From Megamonas hypermegale_A (GTDB lineage Bacteria > Bacillota > Negativicutes > Selenomonadales > Selenomonadaceae), in the NCBI RefSeq assembly GCF_030371585.1, contig NZ_JAUDCE010000003.1: 64,000 bases of DNA. One strand, written 5' to 3'. The notes beneath the pieces are model-generated. The model saw only the letters and a program-made list of their open reading frames with translations, had not been told where the DNA came from and made no database searches. How positions within the stretch are numbered: position 1 is the first letter of the stretch; each line of letters begins with the position of its first letter. Of this stretch, positions 24,180 through 32,707 are shown one piece after another. The translations under genes and the position numbers were made by a program.

Positions 24180-26915
24180 ATGAAACGAATAGAAAAGGTT
24201 TATGAGTATCTACAGGATTTTGCAGCCAAAAACAATGCCGTACAGGACGCTTCAGCCGGTTTGACAGCTACGGAAATCGCCGATAATCTCGGTTTCCTGC
24301 GCAGCAATGTGAGCCGAGAGCTGAACAGACTGTACCGCATGGGAAAAATCGTCAAGATTTCCGGTCGGCCGGTGCTGTATAATGTCGCGGCAACAGCCGG
24401 CAATGCCGAACCGATATCAGATAAAATAAATATGCAAACGGAGGAAAAATCGGCGTTCAGTGATTTAATCGGGGCGGACGACAGCCTTAAGACACAGGTC
24501 GAACAGGCCAAAGCCGCCATCATCTATCCGCCGAACGGACTGCACACGCTGATTGTCGGTCAGACAGGCGTGGGAAAAACACTCCTGGCGCATATGATGT
24601 TTGAATACGGCAAGGAAGCAGGACGATTTTCTGCCAACGCACCGTTCGTCACCTTCAACTGCGCCGATTACTACAGCAATCCGCAACTTTTAATTTCCCA
24701 TATTTTCGGTCATATAAAAGGTGCATTCACGGGAGCAGATAAAGCTGTACCGGGTCTTATCGAAACGGCAGACGAGGGAATTTTATTTTTAGACGAAATT
24801 CACCGCCTGCCGCCGGAAGGTCAGGAAATGATTTTCTATTTTATGGATACAGGTACGTTCAACCGTCTGGGCGAAACGAAACGGGAACGCACGGCCAATG
24901 TCCTGATTATCGGCGCAACGACGGAAAATCCTGATTCCGTACTCACGAAAACATTCAAGCGCCGCATACCGAACATCATCTCCATTCCGCCGCTTGCCGA
25001 ACGGCCGCTCAAGGAAAAACTGGAAATAATGACAGTGCTGTTCACGGAAGAAGCGCGCAGCATCAAACGGCCGGTAAAAATATCCTCCGATGCCGTAAAG
25101 GCGATTGTCGGCAGTATCGGCACCGGCAACGTCGGTCAGTTGAAATCCAATATCCGCCTACTGTGTGCACAGGCATTTTTAAACGGCATACGCACAGACG
25201 GTCATATCGAGATAACGTATCAAATGCTGCCGCCGAAAATAAAATCGGGCATACTGTCCATGAGCCGGGCCAGAGAAGATACGGCGCTCATCAGCCGCTA
25301 CATTGAAAAAGATTTGTACGTGACGCCGACCAATCGCGGCAAACTGCCGAAAGAGGATGAGGACGAACCGTTCAATCTGTACCAGATGGTAGAAAACAAA
25401 GTCAATATGCTTAAACGGGAAGGCATTGCGGAAGATTTAATCCAGCAGATTGTCGTGGCCGATGTAAATATGTACGTAAAATCATTTTACAACCAAAATG
25501 ATGACGTATCTTTATCCGTATATGACCGCCTGCTCAAGATAATTGACATTGACATGGTGAAATTCGCTCAGCAGGTCGTGGATTTAGTGGAACGATATAT
25601 GAAGCTCGTTTCGTATGAACGCTTTTTATATGCCTTCGGCCTGCATTTAAGCTCCATGTTCAACCGTCTAAAGGATGAACAGCCCATTCACAATGTGCTG
25701 GAAGGAACGGTCGATATGAATTCGGTCGAGTTTAAACTGGCAACGAAAATAAAATTGATGATAGAAGAAAAATACGATATTTCCGTGTCAAAATCGGAAA
25801 CGGAATATTTTGCCATGCTGCTTCAATCGCTAAAACAGGAGGACAAATCGCAGCGAGTCGTAATCGCCGTAGCCATGCACGGAGAATACACGGCAAGTTC
25901 AATGGTCAACGTCGCGCGCAAACTGTACAGCGCCAACAAAACGACGCTTCTGGCCTTCGATATGCCGCTGGAATGCCGCCCGGACGATATGCTCAACAAA
26001 ATTGTCGACCAGCTGCAAAACACCGACTGCCGCGAAGGCGTGCTCCTGCTTGCCGACATGGGCTCGCTGTGCAGTTTCGGACCGATACTGGAAGAGCGGC
26101 TCGGCGTACCGGTCAAAACACTCGGCATGGTTACGACACCGTTTGTACTGGAAGCCATGCGCAAAGTAGATATCGCCGGCATCAGCTTATCGGCAGTGTA
26201 CGACTCGCTCAAAACTTTCACGGGATACGGATACACGAGCATGGTCGACAGTCAGAACGAAACGAAAGAAAAAGCCATTGTAACGATTTGCAGCACGGGC
26301 AAAGGAACAGCGGAAAAATTGCAGAACATCGTTATCGACATTCTCGTCGATGCTTCAATGAACCATATAAAAGTAATTCCGATAGGGCTCATTGATATGC
26401 ACGAAAAACTGACACAGATAGAGCGCAAATACCATATCATGGCCATAATTGGCGTGAAAAATCCGCATATCGACGCGCCGTTCATACCGATTGAGCAGAT
26501 TATCAGCGGCGAGGGAGATATTATCCTGCGGGAAATAATCGGTGCCGACATACCGATGAAAAAGACGGAAAAAAACGTGGTTCTGCGCCGGTTTTGCGAA
26601 GACGGGCTGCAGGATATGCTGTTGTACTTAAATCCAAACAAAATCGTCGGCACTCTGCTGAAATTTATCGACACACTGGAAGAGGAGCTGAAAATAAAAT
26701 GGGACAATCCGCATAAGCTCCGCCTTGTAATTCATATCGGCTGCGCACTGGAACGCATGGTAACGCACAGCGGTCTGACGTACGACGAAAACAGTACAGG
26801 CAAAATTGATACAGAAAAATTTAATATGGTAAAAAAAGCAGCGGAAATATTCACCACTACATTTCAACTGAAACTGACTGACGATGAATTATGCTACATT
26901 TTGAAAATGTTTTAA
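24180..26915 (+). CDS. levR: LevR-family sigma-54-dependent PTS regulator
   Basis: A 911-aa activator of PTS operons. Order: an N-terminal winged helix (~1-75); a sigma-54-interacting AAA+ domain with Walker A GQTGVGKT (~124), GAFTGAD loop and FLDEIH Walker B; PRD1 (~440-545); a mannose-type EIIA-like domain opening at VVIAVAMHGEYTASSM; an EIIB-like part; and a C-terminal PRD2. PRD and EII domains are phosphorylated by HPr and EII proteins, so PTS flux sets its activity. It directly precedes a sigma-54 promoter and a mannose-family PTS operon, its obvious target. Confidence 0.95.
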   Translation: MKRIEKVYEYLQDFAAKNNAVQDASAGLTATEIADNLGFLRSNVSRELNRLYRMGKIVKISGRPVLYNVAATAGNAEPISDKINMQTEEKSAFSDLIGADDSLKTQVEQAKAAIIYPPNGLHTLIVGQTGVGKTLLAHMMFEYGKEAGRFSANAPFVTFNCADYYSNPQLLISHIFGHIKGAFTGADKAVPGLIETADEGILFLDEIHRLPPEGQEMIFYFMDTGTFNRLGETKRERTANVLIIGATTENPDSVLTKTFKRRIPNIISIPPLAERPLKEKLEIMTVLFTEEARSIKRPVKISSDAVKAIVGSIGTGNVGQLKSNIRLLCAQAFLNGIRTDGHIEITYQMLPPKIKSGILSMSRAREDTALISRYIEKDLYVTPTNRGKLPKEDEDEPFNLYQMVENKVNMLKREGIAEDLIQQIVVADVNMYVKSFYNQNDDVSLSVYDRLLKIIDIDMVKFAQQVVDLVERYMKLVSYERFLYAFGLHLSSMFNRLKDEQPIHNVLEGTVDMNSVEFKLATKIKLMIEEKYDISVSKSETEYFAMLLQSLKQEDKSQRVVIAVAMHGEYTASSMVNVARKLYSANKTTLLAFDMPLECRPDDMLNKIVDQLQNTDCREGVLLLADMGSLCSFGPILEERLGVPVKTLGMVTTPFVLEAMRKVDIAGISLSAVYDSLKTFTGYGYTSMVDSQNETKEKAIVTICSTGKGTAEKLQNIVIDILVDASMNHIKVIPIGLIDMHEKLTQIERKYHIMAIIGVKNPHIDAPFIPIEQIISGEGDIILREIIGADIPMKKTEKNVVLRRFCEDGLQDMLLYLNPNKIVGTLLKFIDTLEEELKIKWDNPHKLRLVIHIGCALERMVTHSGLTYDENSTGKIDTEKFNMVKKAAEIFTTTFQLKLTDDELCYILKMF

Positions 26916-26978
26916 CGAAATTATAAAAAATAGTGTGTTTTTTTCGTAGCATATTTTCTTTTTTTACAGAACAAATAG

Positions 26979-27029
26979 TCTGTGTTGACACACAAAACAC
27001 ATTTTGTGTTAATTTTATGTCGACACAGA
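26979..27029. promoter_or_regulatory. Probable LevR upstream activating sites
   Basis: Nested inverted repeats: TCTGTGTTGACA (26979-26990) against TGTCGACACAGA (27018-27029), and between them AACACA-TTT-TGTGTT (26996-27010). They lie ~110-160 bp before the -24/-12 promoter, the usual distance for an enhancer-binding activator. Confidence 0.65.
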
Positions 27030-27136
27030 TTATTTTTTTATCATAAGCGTGTCGTTTTTTAGTGTGTTATTTTCCATAAGCATAAAATCGGAACGAAAAA
27101 GCCTTAAAATAAAGAATTTTATTTTGACACAGAAAG

Positions 27137-27153
27137 TTGGCACGCGATTTGCA
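27137..27153 (+). promoter_or_regulatory. Sigma-54 (-24/-12) promoter
   Basis: TTGGCACG-N4-TTGCA matches the RpoN consensus, with GG at 27139-27140 and GC at 27151-27152. It drives the PTS operon starting at 27198. Confidence 0.92.
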
Positions 27154-27197
27154 TATAATATAAAGCAGGAGATGTTCTTATAAAGGAGGTTATATAT

Positions 27198-27641
27198 ATG
27201 TTAGGTATTATAGTAGGTACACACGGTCATTTGGCCGAAGAACTGGTGAACACCTGCGCCATGATTTGCGGCCAGCCGGATAATTTAAAGACGGTGACAC
27301 TCGTTCCGGGTGAAGGACCGGATGATTTAATAGCCAAATACAACGAAGCCATTAAAGAAATGGATACGACAAACGGCGTAATCATTTTAAACGATTTATT
27401 CGGCGGCAGTCCTTACAATGCAGCCTGCCGCATCGCCATCAACGATGAAAACTGCGGTATCGTTACGGGCGTGAGCCTGCCGATGCTCGTTGAAGTGATT
27501 AACTACCGTTTATGCAACGGCGAAAACGCCAATGTTAAAGATGCTATGGAAAAAGCTGTCGAAGCCAGCACTGCCGGCGCGCAGATGTTCCATAAGAACC
27601 AGGTTGAAGAAAGTACAGATGATGAAGGAGACGATTTATAA
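27198..27641 (+). CDS. PTS mannose/fructose/sorbose-family EIIA component
   Basis: A 147-aa cytoplasmic phosphocarrier. The phospho-accepting histidine is His9 in GIIVGTHGHLAEEL; LNDLFGGSPYNAA and VSLPMLVEV are family marks. It accepts phosphate from HPr and hands it to EIIB. AAAGGAGG lies before the ATG. First gene of the EIIA-EIIB-EIIC-EIID operon behind the sigma-54 promoter; the sugar (mannose, fructose, sorbose or glucosamine type) cannot be decided from sequence. Confidence 0.95.
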   Translation: MLGIIVGTHGHLAEELVNTCAMICGQPDNLKTVTLVPGEGPDDLIAKYNEAIKEMDTTNGVIILNDLFGGSPYNAACRIAINDENCGIVTGVSLPMLVEVINYRLCNGENANVKDAMEKAVEASTAGAQMFHKNQVEESTDDEGDDL

Positions 27642-28117
27642 TGAAAATTGTATTAGCAAGAATTGACGACCGTTTAATTCATGGTCAGGTAGCCACTGTC
27701 TGGGCCAAAGTTACAGGCTGTCAGCGTATTATCGTATGCGACGATGATGTAGCGGCAGATACTATCCGCGCTACGCTTTTGAAACAGGTAGCTCCTCCGG
27801 GCATCAAATCGAGCGTTGTCAATGTGGATAAAGCCATCCGCGTTTACAACAATCCGAAATACGCTGAAGACAAATGCCTGCTGCTGTTCACCAATCCGAC
27901 AAGCGTACTCCGTATGGTAGAAGGCGGCGTTGACATTAAATCCGTCAATGTCGGCGGCATGAGCTTTAAAGAAGGCAAACGCCAGATAACAAACGCCGTA
28001 TCCGTTGATGATACCGATGTAGCCGCATTCAAAAAACTGAGCGAAAAAGGCATTGAAATCGAATTTAGAAAAGTTGATACGGATAAGCGCGTAAACTTAA
28101 TGGAATTGCTCAAATAA
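27641..28117 (+). CDS. PTS mannose/fructose/sorbose-family EIIB component
   Basis: A 158-aa cytoplasmic protein; RIDDRLIHGQVATVW contains the phosphorylated His14. VGGMSFKEGKRQITNAV is a typical mid-domain block. Its ATG overlaps the EIIA stop by one base, indicating translational coupling. It passes phosphate to the sugar as this enters through EIIC/EIID. Confidence 0.95.
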   Translation: MKIVLARIDDRLIHGQVATVWAKVTGCQRIIVCDDDVAADTIRATLLKQVAPPGIKSSVVNVDKAIRVYNNPKYAEDKCLLLFTNPTSVLRMVEGGVDIKSVNVGGMSFKEGKRQITNAVSVDDTDVAAFKKLSEKGIEIEFRKVDTDKRVNLMELLK

Positions 28118-28126
28118 TTAAATAGA

Positions 28127-28170
28127 AGATTGACAGCTGTTTTTTGGCAGCTGTTAATCTTTGTCTAAGA
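28127..28170 (+). terminator. Hairpin between EIIB and EIIC genes
   Basis: AGATTGACAGCTG pairs with CAGCTGTTAATCT (one mismatch), followed by a short T-rich tail TTTGTCT. Probably an RNA stabilising or partially terminating hairpin inside the operon, rather than a full stop. Confidence 0.55.
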
Positions 28171-28183
28171 GGAGGTTTTACTT

Positions 28184-28999
28184 ATGGAACTTAGTGGTGT
28201 ACAACTTATAGCTATTTTTATCGTTTCGGCAATCGCCGGCATGGGAAGCGTTCTGGACGAATTTCAGACGCACCGTCCGCTCATTGCTTGTACATTGGTA
28301 GGCGCAATTTTAGGTGATATAACAACAGGTATTATAATCGGCGGTACATTGGAAATGATTGCACTGGGCTGGATGAATATCGGCGCGGCTATGGCGCCGG
28401 ATGCTGCTCTTGCTTCCGTTATTTCCACCATTCTCGTTATTGCAGGTCATCAAAGTATCGGTGCCGGCATTGCTATTGCCATGCCGCTTGCTGCAGCAGG
28501 TCAGGTGCTCACAATCATCTGCCGTACAATTACAGTGTTCTTCCAGCATAAAGCCGACGGCTTTGCACAGGAAGGCAATCTTCGCGGTATCGATATCTGT
28601 CATTTAGGTGCGTTGTGTTTGCAGGCACTTCGCGTGGCTATTCCTTCCCTTCTCGTTGCTATGTACATCGGCACGGATGCCGTTCAGGGCTTACTTGATG
28701 CCATCCCGGCCGTAGTTACAGGTGGTCTCCAGGTTGCAGGCGGCTTCATCGTTGTAGTAGGTTATGCTATGGTTATCAACATGATGGGCGCAAACTACCT
28801 CATGCCGTTCTTCTTCCTCGGTTTCGTTACGGCAGCATTCACTGACTTCAACCTCGTTGCATTCGGTGTAATCGGTCTTGTATGCGCAATCGTATACATT
28901 CAGCTCAATCCGAAATATCATCAGACAGCAGCAGCACCGGCGGCAGCTTCAGCAGGAGCCAGCAATGCAGATGATGACCTTGACGATGAATTAGACTAA
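28184..28999 (+). CDS. PTS mannose/fructose/sorbose-family EIIC component
   Basis: A 271-aa membrane permease subunit. LIGAILGDITTGIIIGGTLEMIALG-type order and the GWMNIGAAMAPDAALASVI stretch are characteristic of EIIC-Man; several hydrophobic helices cover the chain, ending in an Ala-rich, acidic cytoplasmic tail (DDDLDDELD). GGAGG precedes the ATG. With EIID it forms the sugar channel. Confidence 0.95.
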   Translation: MELSGVQLIAIFIVSAIAGMGSVLDEFQTHRPLIACTLVGAILGDITTGIIIGGTLEMIALGWMNIGAAMAPDAALASVISTILVIAGHQSIGAGIAIAMPLAAAGQVLTIICRTITVFFQHKADGFAQEGNLRGIDICHLGALCLQALRVAIPSLLVAMYIGTDAVQGLLDAIPAVVTGGLQVAGGFIVVVGYAMVINMMGANYLMPFFFLGFVTAAFTDFNLVAFGVIGLVCAIVYIQLNPKYHQTAAAPAAASAGASNADDDLDDELD

Positions 29000-29015
29000 G
29001 AGGAGGTAGGAAATT

Positions 29016-29831
29016 ATGAAAAAATTAACTTCAGGCGATTTATTCTGGACTTTTGTCCGTTCCAATTTTCTGCAGGGTTCATGGAACATGGAACGTATGC
29101 AGGCGCTCGGCTTCTGCTTCGGCATGATACCTATCATTAAAAAATTATATGAAGGCGATGAACGCAAAGCTGCGCTCAAAAGACACCTTGAATTCTACAA
29201 TACGCAGCCGTTCGTAACAGCTCCGATTATCGGCGTTGTTGCCGCAATGGAAGAACAGAAAGCCAACGGTAAAGACATTCAAGACGGTGTTATCAACGGT
29301 ATCAAAGTCGGCATGATGGGTCCTCTCGCCGGTGTCGGCGACCCGATTTTCTGGGGCACGCTCCGTCCTATCTGCGCAGCGCTCGGCGCTTCGCTTGCCA
29401 TGGGCGGCAGCCTGTTCGGTCCTGTTTTATTCTTCGTACTGTTTAATGTTGTACGCCTACTCGTTCGCTGGTACGGCATTAAATACGGTTATACAAAAGG
29501 TACGGGCATCGTATCCGATGTTGCCGGCAACACGCTCCAAAAACTGACGGAAGGCGCATCCATTCTCGGTCTGTTCGTCATGGGGGCTCTCGTAAACAAA
29601 TGGACGACGGTCAACATTCCGCTCGTCATTTCAGAAGTAACAATGCAAGACGGCACTGTCGTAACGACGACTGTTCAGTCCATTTTAGACCAGTTAATGC
29701 CGGGTCTTGTTCCGCTGCTTCTCACATTTGCCTGCATGAAGCTCATGAAGAAAAAAGTCAATGCCATCTGGATTATCTTCGGTTTATTCGCTATCGGCAT
29801 TCTCGGCTTCTGGCTCGGCATTTTGAAATAA
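29016..29831 (+). CDS. PTS mannose/fructose/sorbose-family EIID component
   Basis: A 271-aa membrane subunit unique to the mannose superfamily. FLQGSWNMERMQALGFCFGM near the N-terminus and GLMGPLAGVGDPIFWGT-like block (here GMMGPLAGVGDPIFWGTLRP) are signatures. It starts 16 bp after EIIC with AGGAGG upstream and closes the operon, followed by a strong terminator. Confidence 0.95.
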   Translation: MKKLTSGDLFWTFVRSNFLQGSWNMERMQALGFCFGMIPIIKKLYEGDERKAALKRHLEFYNTQPFVTAPIIGVVAAMEEQKANGKDIQDGVINGIKVGMMGPLAGVGDPIFWGTLRPICAALGASLAMGGSLFGPVLFFVLFNVVRLLVRWYGIKYGYTKGTGIVSDVAGNTLQKLTEGASILGLFVMGALVNKWTTVNIPLVISEVTMQDGTVVTTTVQSILDQLMPGLVPLLLTFACMKLMKKKVNAIWIIFGLFAIGILGFWLGILK

Positions 29832-29863
29832 GACATCCTTAATCCCTAAACCCTAATAAAAAT

Positions 29864-29915
29864 AAAAGACTGTAACAGATGATTTAGATGATTTCATCCG
29901 TTACAGTCTCTTTTT
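29864..29915. terminator. Rho-independent terminator of the PTS operon
   Basis: GACTGTAACAGATGA pairs with TCATCCGTTACAGTC, followed by TCTTTTTTT; A-rich on the other side, so it can also end the convergent mqnA transcript. Confidence 0.9.
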
Positions 29916-30737
29916 TTAGGCAAAAATATTTATCTGCGGCATTTTTTCGATTAAATGCAGTTCGTAAGCATACTGATAAAACAGCGATAAAGCCTGTATC
30001 TGCTCGCTGTCGAGCTTCCATTTGATTACGTGCATATATTCGTACAGCTGTTCATGCGTAAACGGTTTATCGGCCGTCAGTTTCGTAATGGCATCATCAA
30101 TATGGGCAAAGCCGTTTTTAAATCCGTCCGTTATGAACTGCTGAATTTTTGCCGTATCATCATGATGATTTTGTGCAAAATCGCGTCTCACCACCCACAC
30201 GGCATACACCATGCACAGACCGGTCAGTTTTTTCCACTCTCTGCCCAAATCGTAATAATAAAAGCCCTCTTGCTGATGATGTTTCAAATAAAGCGCATCA
30301 TCGCCAATAAACAGCGCGGCGCAGGCATCTGTACCGGAAAAAACATCATGCGGCGACAACGCTCTGATTTCATATTCCGGCTGTATATGATACGACTTAT
30401 TCATGATGATTTTCAGCAGGCGGTGCGAAGTGGCCGATTGCGCCGTGAGCAGAATTTTTTCTTTGTGCAGATTTTCAATCGGCTTTTTGCTTACGAGAAT
30501 AATACTCTGCACATCACCATCAGCCATGATGCTAACATTCGGCAGAATAAAGAATTTCTCAAAATTCTGAGCATAAATAATGGAGGAAACGGGGCTTACG
30601 TTTAACTCGCCGCGCAGAATGGCGTCATTCAATTTTGCCGGAACATCGCGGACGATGGCAAAATCGTGCTGCGTTTTCTGCGAAAACGTATAGGTAAGCG
30701 GCAGACAGTTTAAATAATTTATATGACCAATACGCAT
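29916..30737 (-). CDS. mqnA: Menaquinone biosynthesis protein MqnA (chorismate dehydratase)
   Basis: A 273-aa periplasmic-binding-protein-fold enzyme of the futalosine route, converting chorismate to 3-enolpyruvylbenzoate. The start MRIGHINYLNCLPLTY, the NDAILRGELNVSPVSSI block and SATSHRLLKIIM are typical. No other mqn gene is in the window, so the pathway genes are dispersed. AAAGGA lies before the ATG. It is convergent with the PTS operon. Confidence 0.9.
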   Translation of the reverse strand: MRIGHINYLNCLPLTYTFSQKTQHDFAIVRDVPAKLNDAILRGELNVSPVSSIIYAQNFEKFFILPNVSIMADGDVQSIILVSKKPIENLHKEKILLTAQSATSHRLLKIIMNKSYHIQPEYEIRALSPHDVFSGTDACAALFIGDDALYLKHHQQEGFYYYDLGREWKKLTGLCMVYAVWVVRRDFAQNHHDDTAKIQQFITDGFKNGFAHIDDAITKLTADKPFTHEQLYEYMHVIKWKLDSEQIQALSLFYQYAYELHLIEKMPQINIFA

Positions 30738-30764
30738 AATAATATCCTTTCATTTTATAATCTA

Positions 30765-30883
30765 TTGTGCCAGTAAAAATCGAGCCAATACCAGCAGTAT
30801 AATATTTTATATTTGTTCGATGCTGTCATTTAACCTCACTGAATACAAATTATTATACTGCTTTAGAATATCAATTAGCACAA
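30765..30883 (+). repeat. Nested palindromic repeat, copy d
   Basis: Same orientation as a and b, loop variant GTTCGATGCTGTCA. The inner arms are the least perfect of the family (TATTTTATATT against AATACAAATTATT). With copy e it brackets dhaL. Confidence 0.88.
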
Positions 30884-31142
30884 CAGACACAATATAATAA
30901 AAATCATAAATTTATTATAGACTTTTGCATTTGAAAAGACAAATGTATTAATATTTTTTATCGCTGTTTTGCAGTTTCGGCAAAATACATAAGAAAACAT
31001 TGTTTTGTTTTAATAATTTTTGATGTTTGACTATACACAGTATTGATAATATATGATAGAATAAATCTGTATGTGTAGATTAATTAAGGCTGTTTTATCA
31101 ATAGCTTTAATTTATAGAAAATTTTCGGGAGGATTTTTTTGT

Positions 31143-31766
31143 ATGACAAGAATAAAAGATACTGTAGAACATATTGCAAAAGCCATAATCTCACAAAAGG
31201 ATTATTTAAATATGTTGGATAAAGCTATTGGTGACGGTGACCATGGAAATAACATGGCTATCGGTTTTACGGCAGCTTTGGAAAATATTGAAAACATGAA
31301 CGACGACGGCAATCCTGCCAAAGTCTTAAAAGCTATAGGAACGGCTTTTTCCGAAAACGTGGGCGGAGCGGCAGGTCCGTTATACGCAGCGGCATTCAAC
31401 CGTGCTGCCAAAGCCTGCGATGAAAATACATCGTTTACCGTCGACTCCGTAATCAAAGTTTTAGGTGAAGCGATTGAAGCGATAAAAAAACGCGGCCGCG
31501 TTAAACCGGGCGAAAAAACCATGCTCGATGTACTCGTACCGGTTCATGAAGTATTCGTAAAAGGCAAAGAAAAAGATATGACGTTGTTTCAGTGCCTCGG
31601 CGAAGCGTCAAGAGCAGCCAAAGAAGGTGCGGATTATACACGTACCATCTCAGCCAGCAAAGGACGCGCAAGTTATCTCGGCATCCGTAGCATCGGCCAT
31701 CAGGACCCGGGCGCAACATCTTCGCTCATCATGGTCAGAGAACTGTACAACTTTTTTCAGCGTTGA
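31143..31766 (+). CDS. dhaL: Dihydroxyacetone kinase subunit DhaL-like protein
   Basis: A 207-aa helical ADP/ATP-binding protein. The Mg-nucleotide motif GDGDHGNNM (residues ~29-37) is intact, as are SENVGGAAGPLYAAAF and the QDPGATSS tail. In PTS-type dihydroxyacetone kinases DhaL works with DhaK and DhaM; neither is in the window, so this is a stand-alone dhaL, either partnered elsewhere or acting on another substrate. Start 31143 is chosen because GGGAGG lies upstream and the family begins here; the frame extends to 31071 without a site. It is bracketed by direct copies d and e of the palindromic repeat. Confidence 0.88.
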   Translation: MTRIKDTVEHIAKAIISQKDYLNMLDKAIGDGDHGNNMAIGFTAALENIENMNDDGNPAKVLKAIGTAFSENVGGAAGPLYAAAFNRAAKACDENTSFTVDSVIKVLGEAIEAIKKRGRVKPGEKTMLDVLVPVHEVFVKGKEKDMTLFQCLGEASRAAKEGADYTRTISASKGRASYLGIRSIGHQDPGATSSLIMVRELYNFFQR

Positions 31767-31784
31767 TACAAAGCGCATCGTGCA

Positions 31785-31829
31785 GAAGTGTCTACTATAA
31801 AATTTTAGTAGGCACTTTTATTTTTTTAT
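31785..31829 (+). terminator. Rho-independent terminator of dhaL
   Basis: AAGTGTCTACTA pairs with TAGTAGGCACTT, followed by TTATTTTTTT. Confidence 0.85.
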
Positions 31830-31832
31830 CTG

Positions 31833-31953
31833 CTGTGCTAATAAAATAGCGAGCTTATAGCCAGCAGGATAATAATTTATATTTGTTCAATGTTGTCACT
31901 TAACCTCACTAAATATAAATTATTATCCTGCTTCAGAAAATCAACCGGCATAG
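31833..31953 (+). repeat. Nested palindromic repeat, copy e
   Basis: Same orientation as d. The inner arms carry GCAGGATAATAATTTATATT and the matching AAATATAAATTATTATCCTGC: both strands of the stem changed together relative to the other copies (GTATAATAC.../...GTATTATAC), direct evidence that the stem is under pairing constraint or copied from one arm. Confidence 0.9.
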
Positions 31954-31998
31954 CCAATATTTTCTCCAAAAATTACAAATAAAAAAATTATCAGATTA

Positions 31999-32027
31999 TT
32001 GCAATCAGCCTAAATATATGCTATAAT
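31999..32027 (+). promoter_or_regulatory. Extended -10 promoter of the large RNA
   Basis: TTGCAA (31999-32004), 17 nt, TATAAT (32022-32027), preceded by TGC so that the -10 is of the extended type. The predicted start is near 32034. Confidence 0.8.
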
Positions 32028-32033
32028 AAAAAT

Positions 32034-32667
32034 GCAAAGGGAAAATGCACAAAGGTTGCTACAAGAATGATTTCCAGGGAGAATGAGCAATGAATATTGT
32101 ACAGAGGAACCCGAAACAAATTATTCTTCAGCACATTCGAAAGGATGTGGCAGATTATAGAAAAAGTTACAGAAAGCCTTAGTGTGAACTGTACTTAGGT
32201 ATGTCAAGCTGTTGAAGAAAGCAAGCCTGCAGGAAAAGGCATAGATTGGAAACATAGTAAGACAGTGAGCATTAATAGCAACACCAAATTTTCATTCTTA
32301 TGCGCATTAGTAAAAAGTAACGTTACAAAATTAAATTCTGTGGTAACAGAGAAACATCAAATATGGTTTGGATATATGTCTTGTATCTGAAAAATAACGA
32401 TGTTTAAATGTATGATATATATTCGGATGAATATATATTAGGTATTTGAAGTTAGTTGGAGATTTTTAGATTTAAATTTATTCTAAGATATCTTATATTG
32501 AAACTGGATGCATATTGCACACGTTAGCTGACTGAAGAATACAGCAAGGACTTCTAACTTAAGGGAAGAAATTGCAACAAAAAAACTGAATAAAGAGGGA
32601 TTCGATTGTATACACAGTATACTAAATAAAAAGCGATTAGCATGAAGATATGTTAATCGCTTTTTAT
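32034..32667 (+). ncRNA. Candidate large structured non-coding RNA (~630 nt)
   Basis: The unit has a strong promoter and a strong terminator but no credible ORF on either strand. Seen inside: many short stems, such as CACAT-TCGAAAGG-ATGTG (near 32132), TATATATTC-GGAT-GAATATATA (near 32415-32435), GTATAC-ACA-GTATAC (32608-32622), purine-rich GAAA/GGAAA linkers, and GTTGC (32055-32059) able to pair with GCAAC (32574-32578). Size, AT-richness and isolation from proteins fit large ornate RNAs of Bacillota such as ROOL; I cannot prove the family. It lacks the hallmarks of tmRNA, RNase P, SRP RNA and 6S RNA. The neighbour ftsW is convergent. Confidence 0.75.
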
Positions 32668-32670
32668 TTT
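32628..32670 (+). terminator. Terminator of the large RNA
   Basis: AAAAAGCGATTA pairs with TAATCGCTTTTT (32628-32639 with 32654-32665), followed by ATTTT. Confidence 0.88.
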
Positions 32671-32702
32671 GCAAAAAAATCCTGCCCATTGCGAGCAGGA
32701 AA
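32671..32702 (-). terminator. Rho-independent terminator of ftsW
   Basis: On the minus strand TCCTGC pairs with GCAGGA, followed by TTTTTTT. It ends transcripts of the gene finishing at 32708. Confidence 0.8.
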
Positions 32703-32707
32703 GAAAT

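Noticed and set aside
32034..32667. Identity as tmRNA, RNase P RNA, SRP RNA or 6S RNA
   Set aside because: The conserved hallmark sequences of these RNAs (tRNA-like ends, GGAGAGTA-like P RNA core, SRP GGTGCTG/GGAAG loop) were not found.
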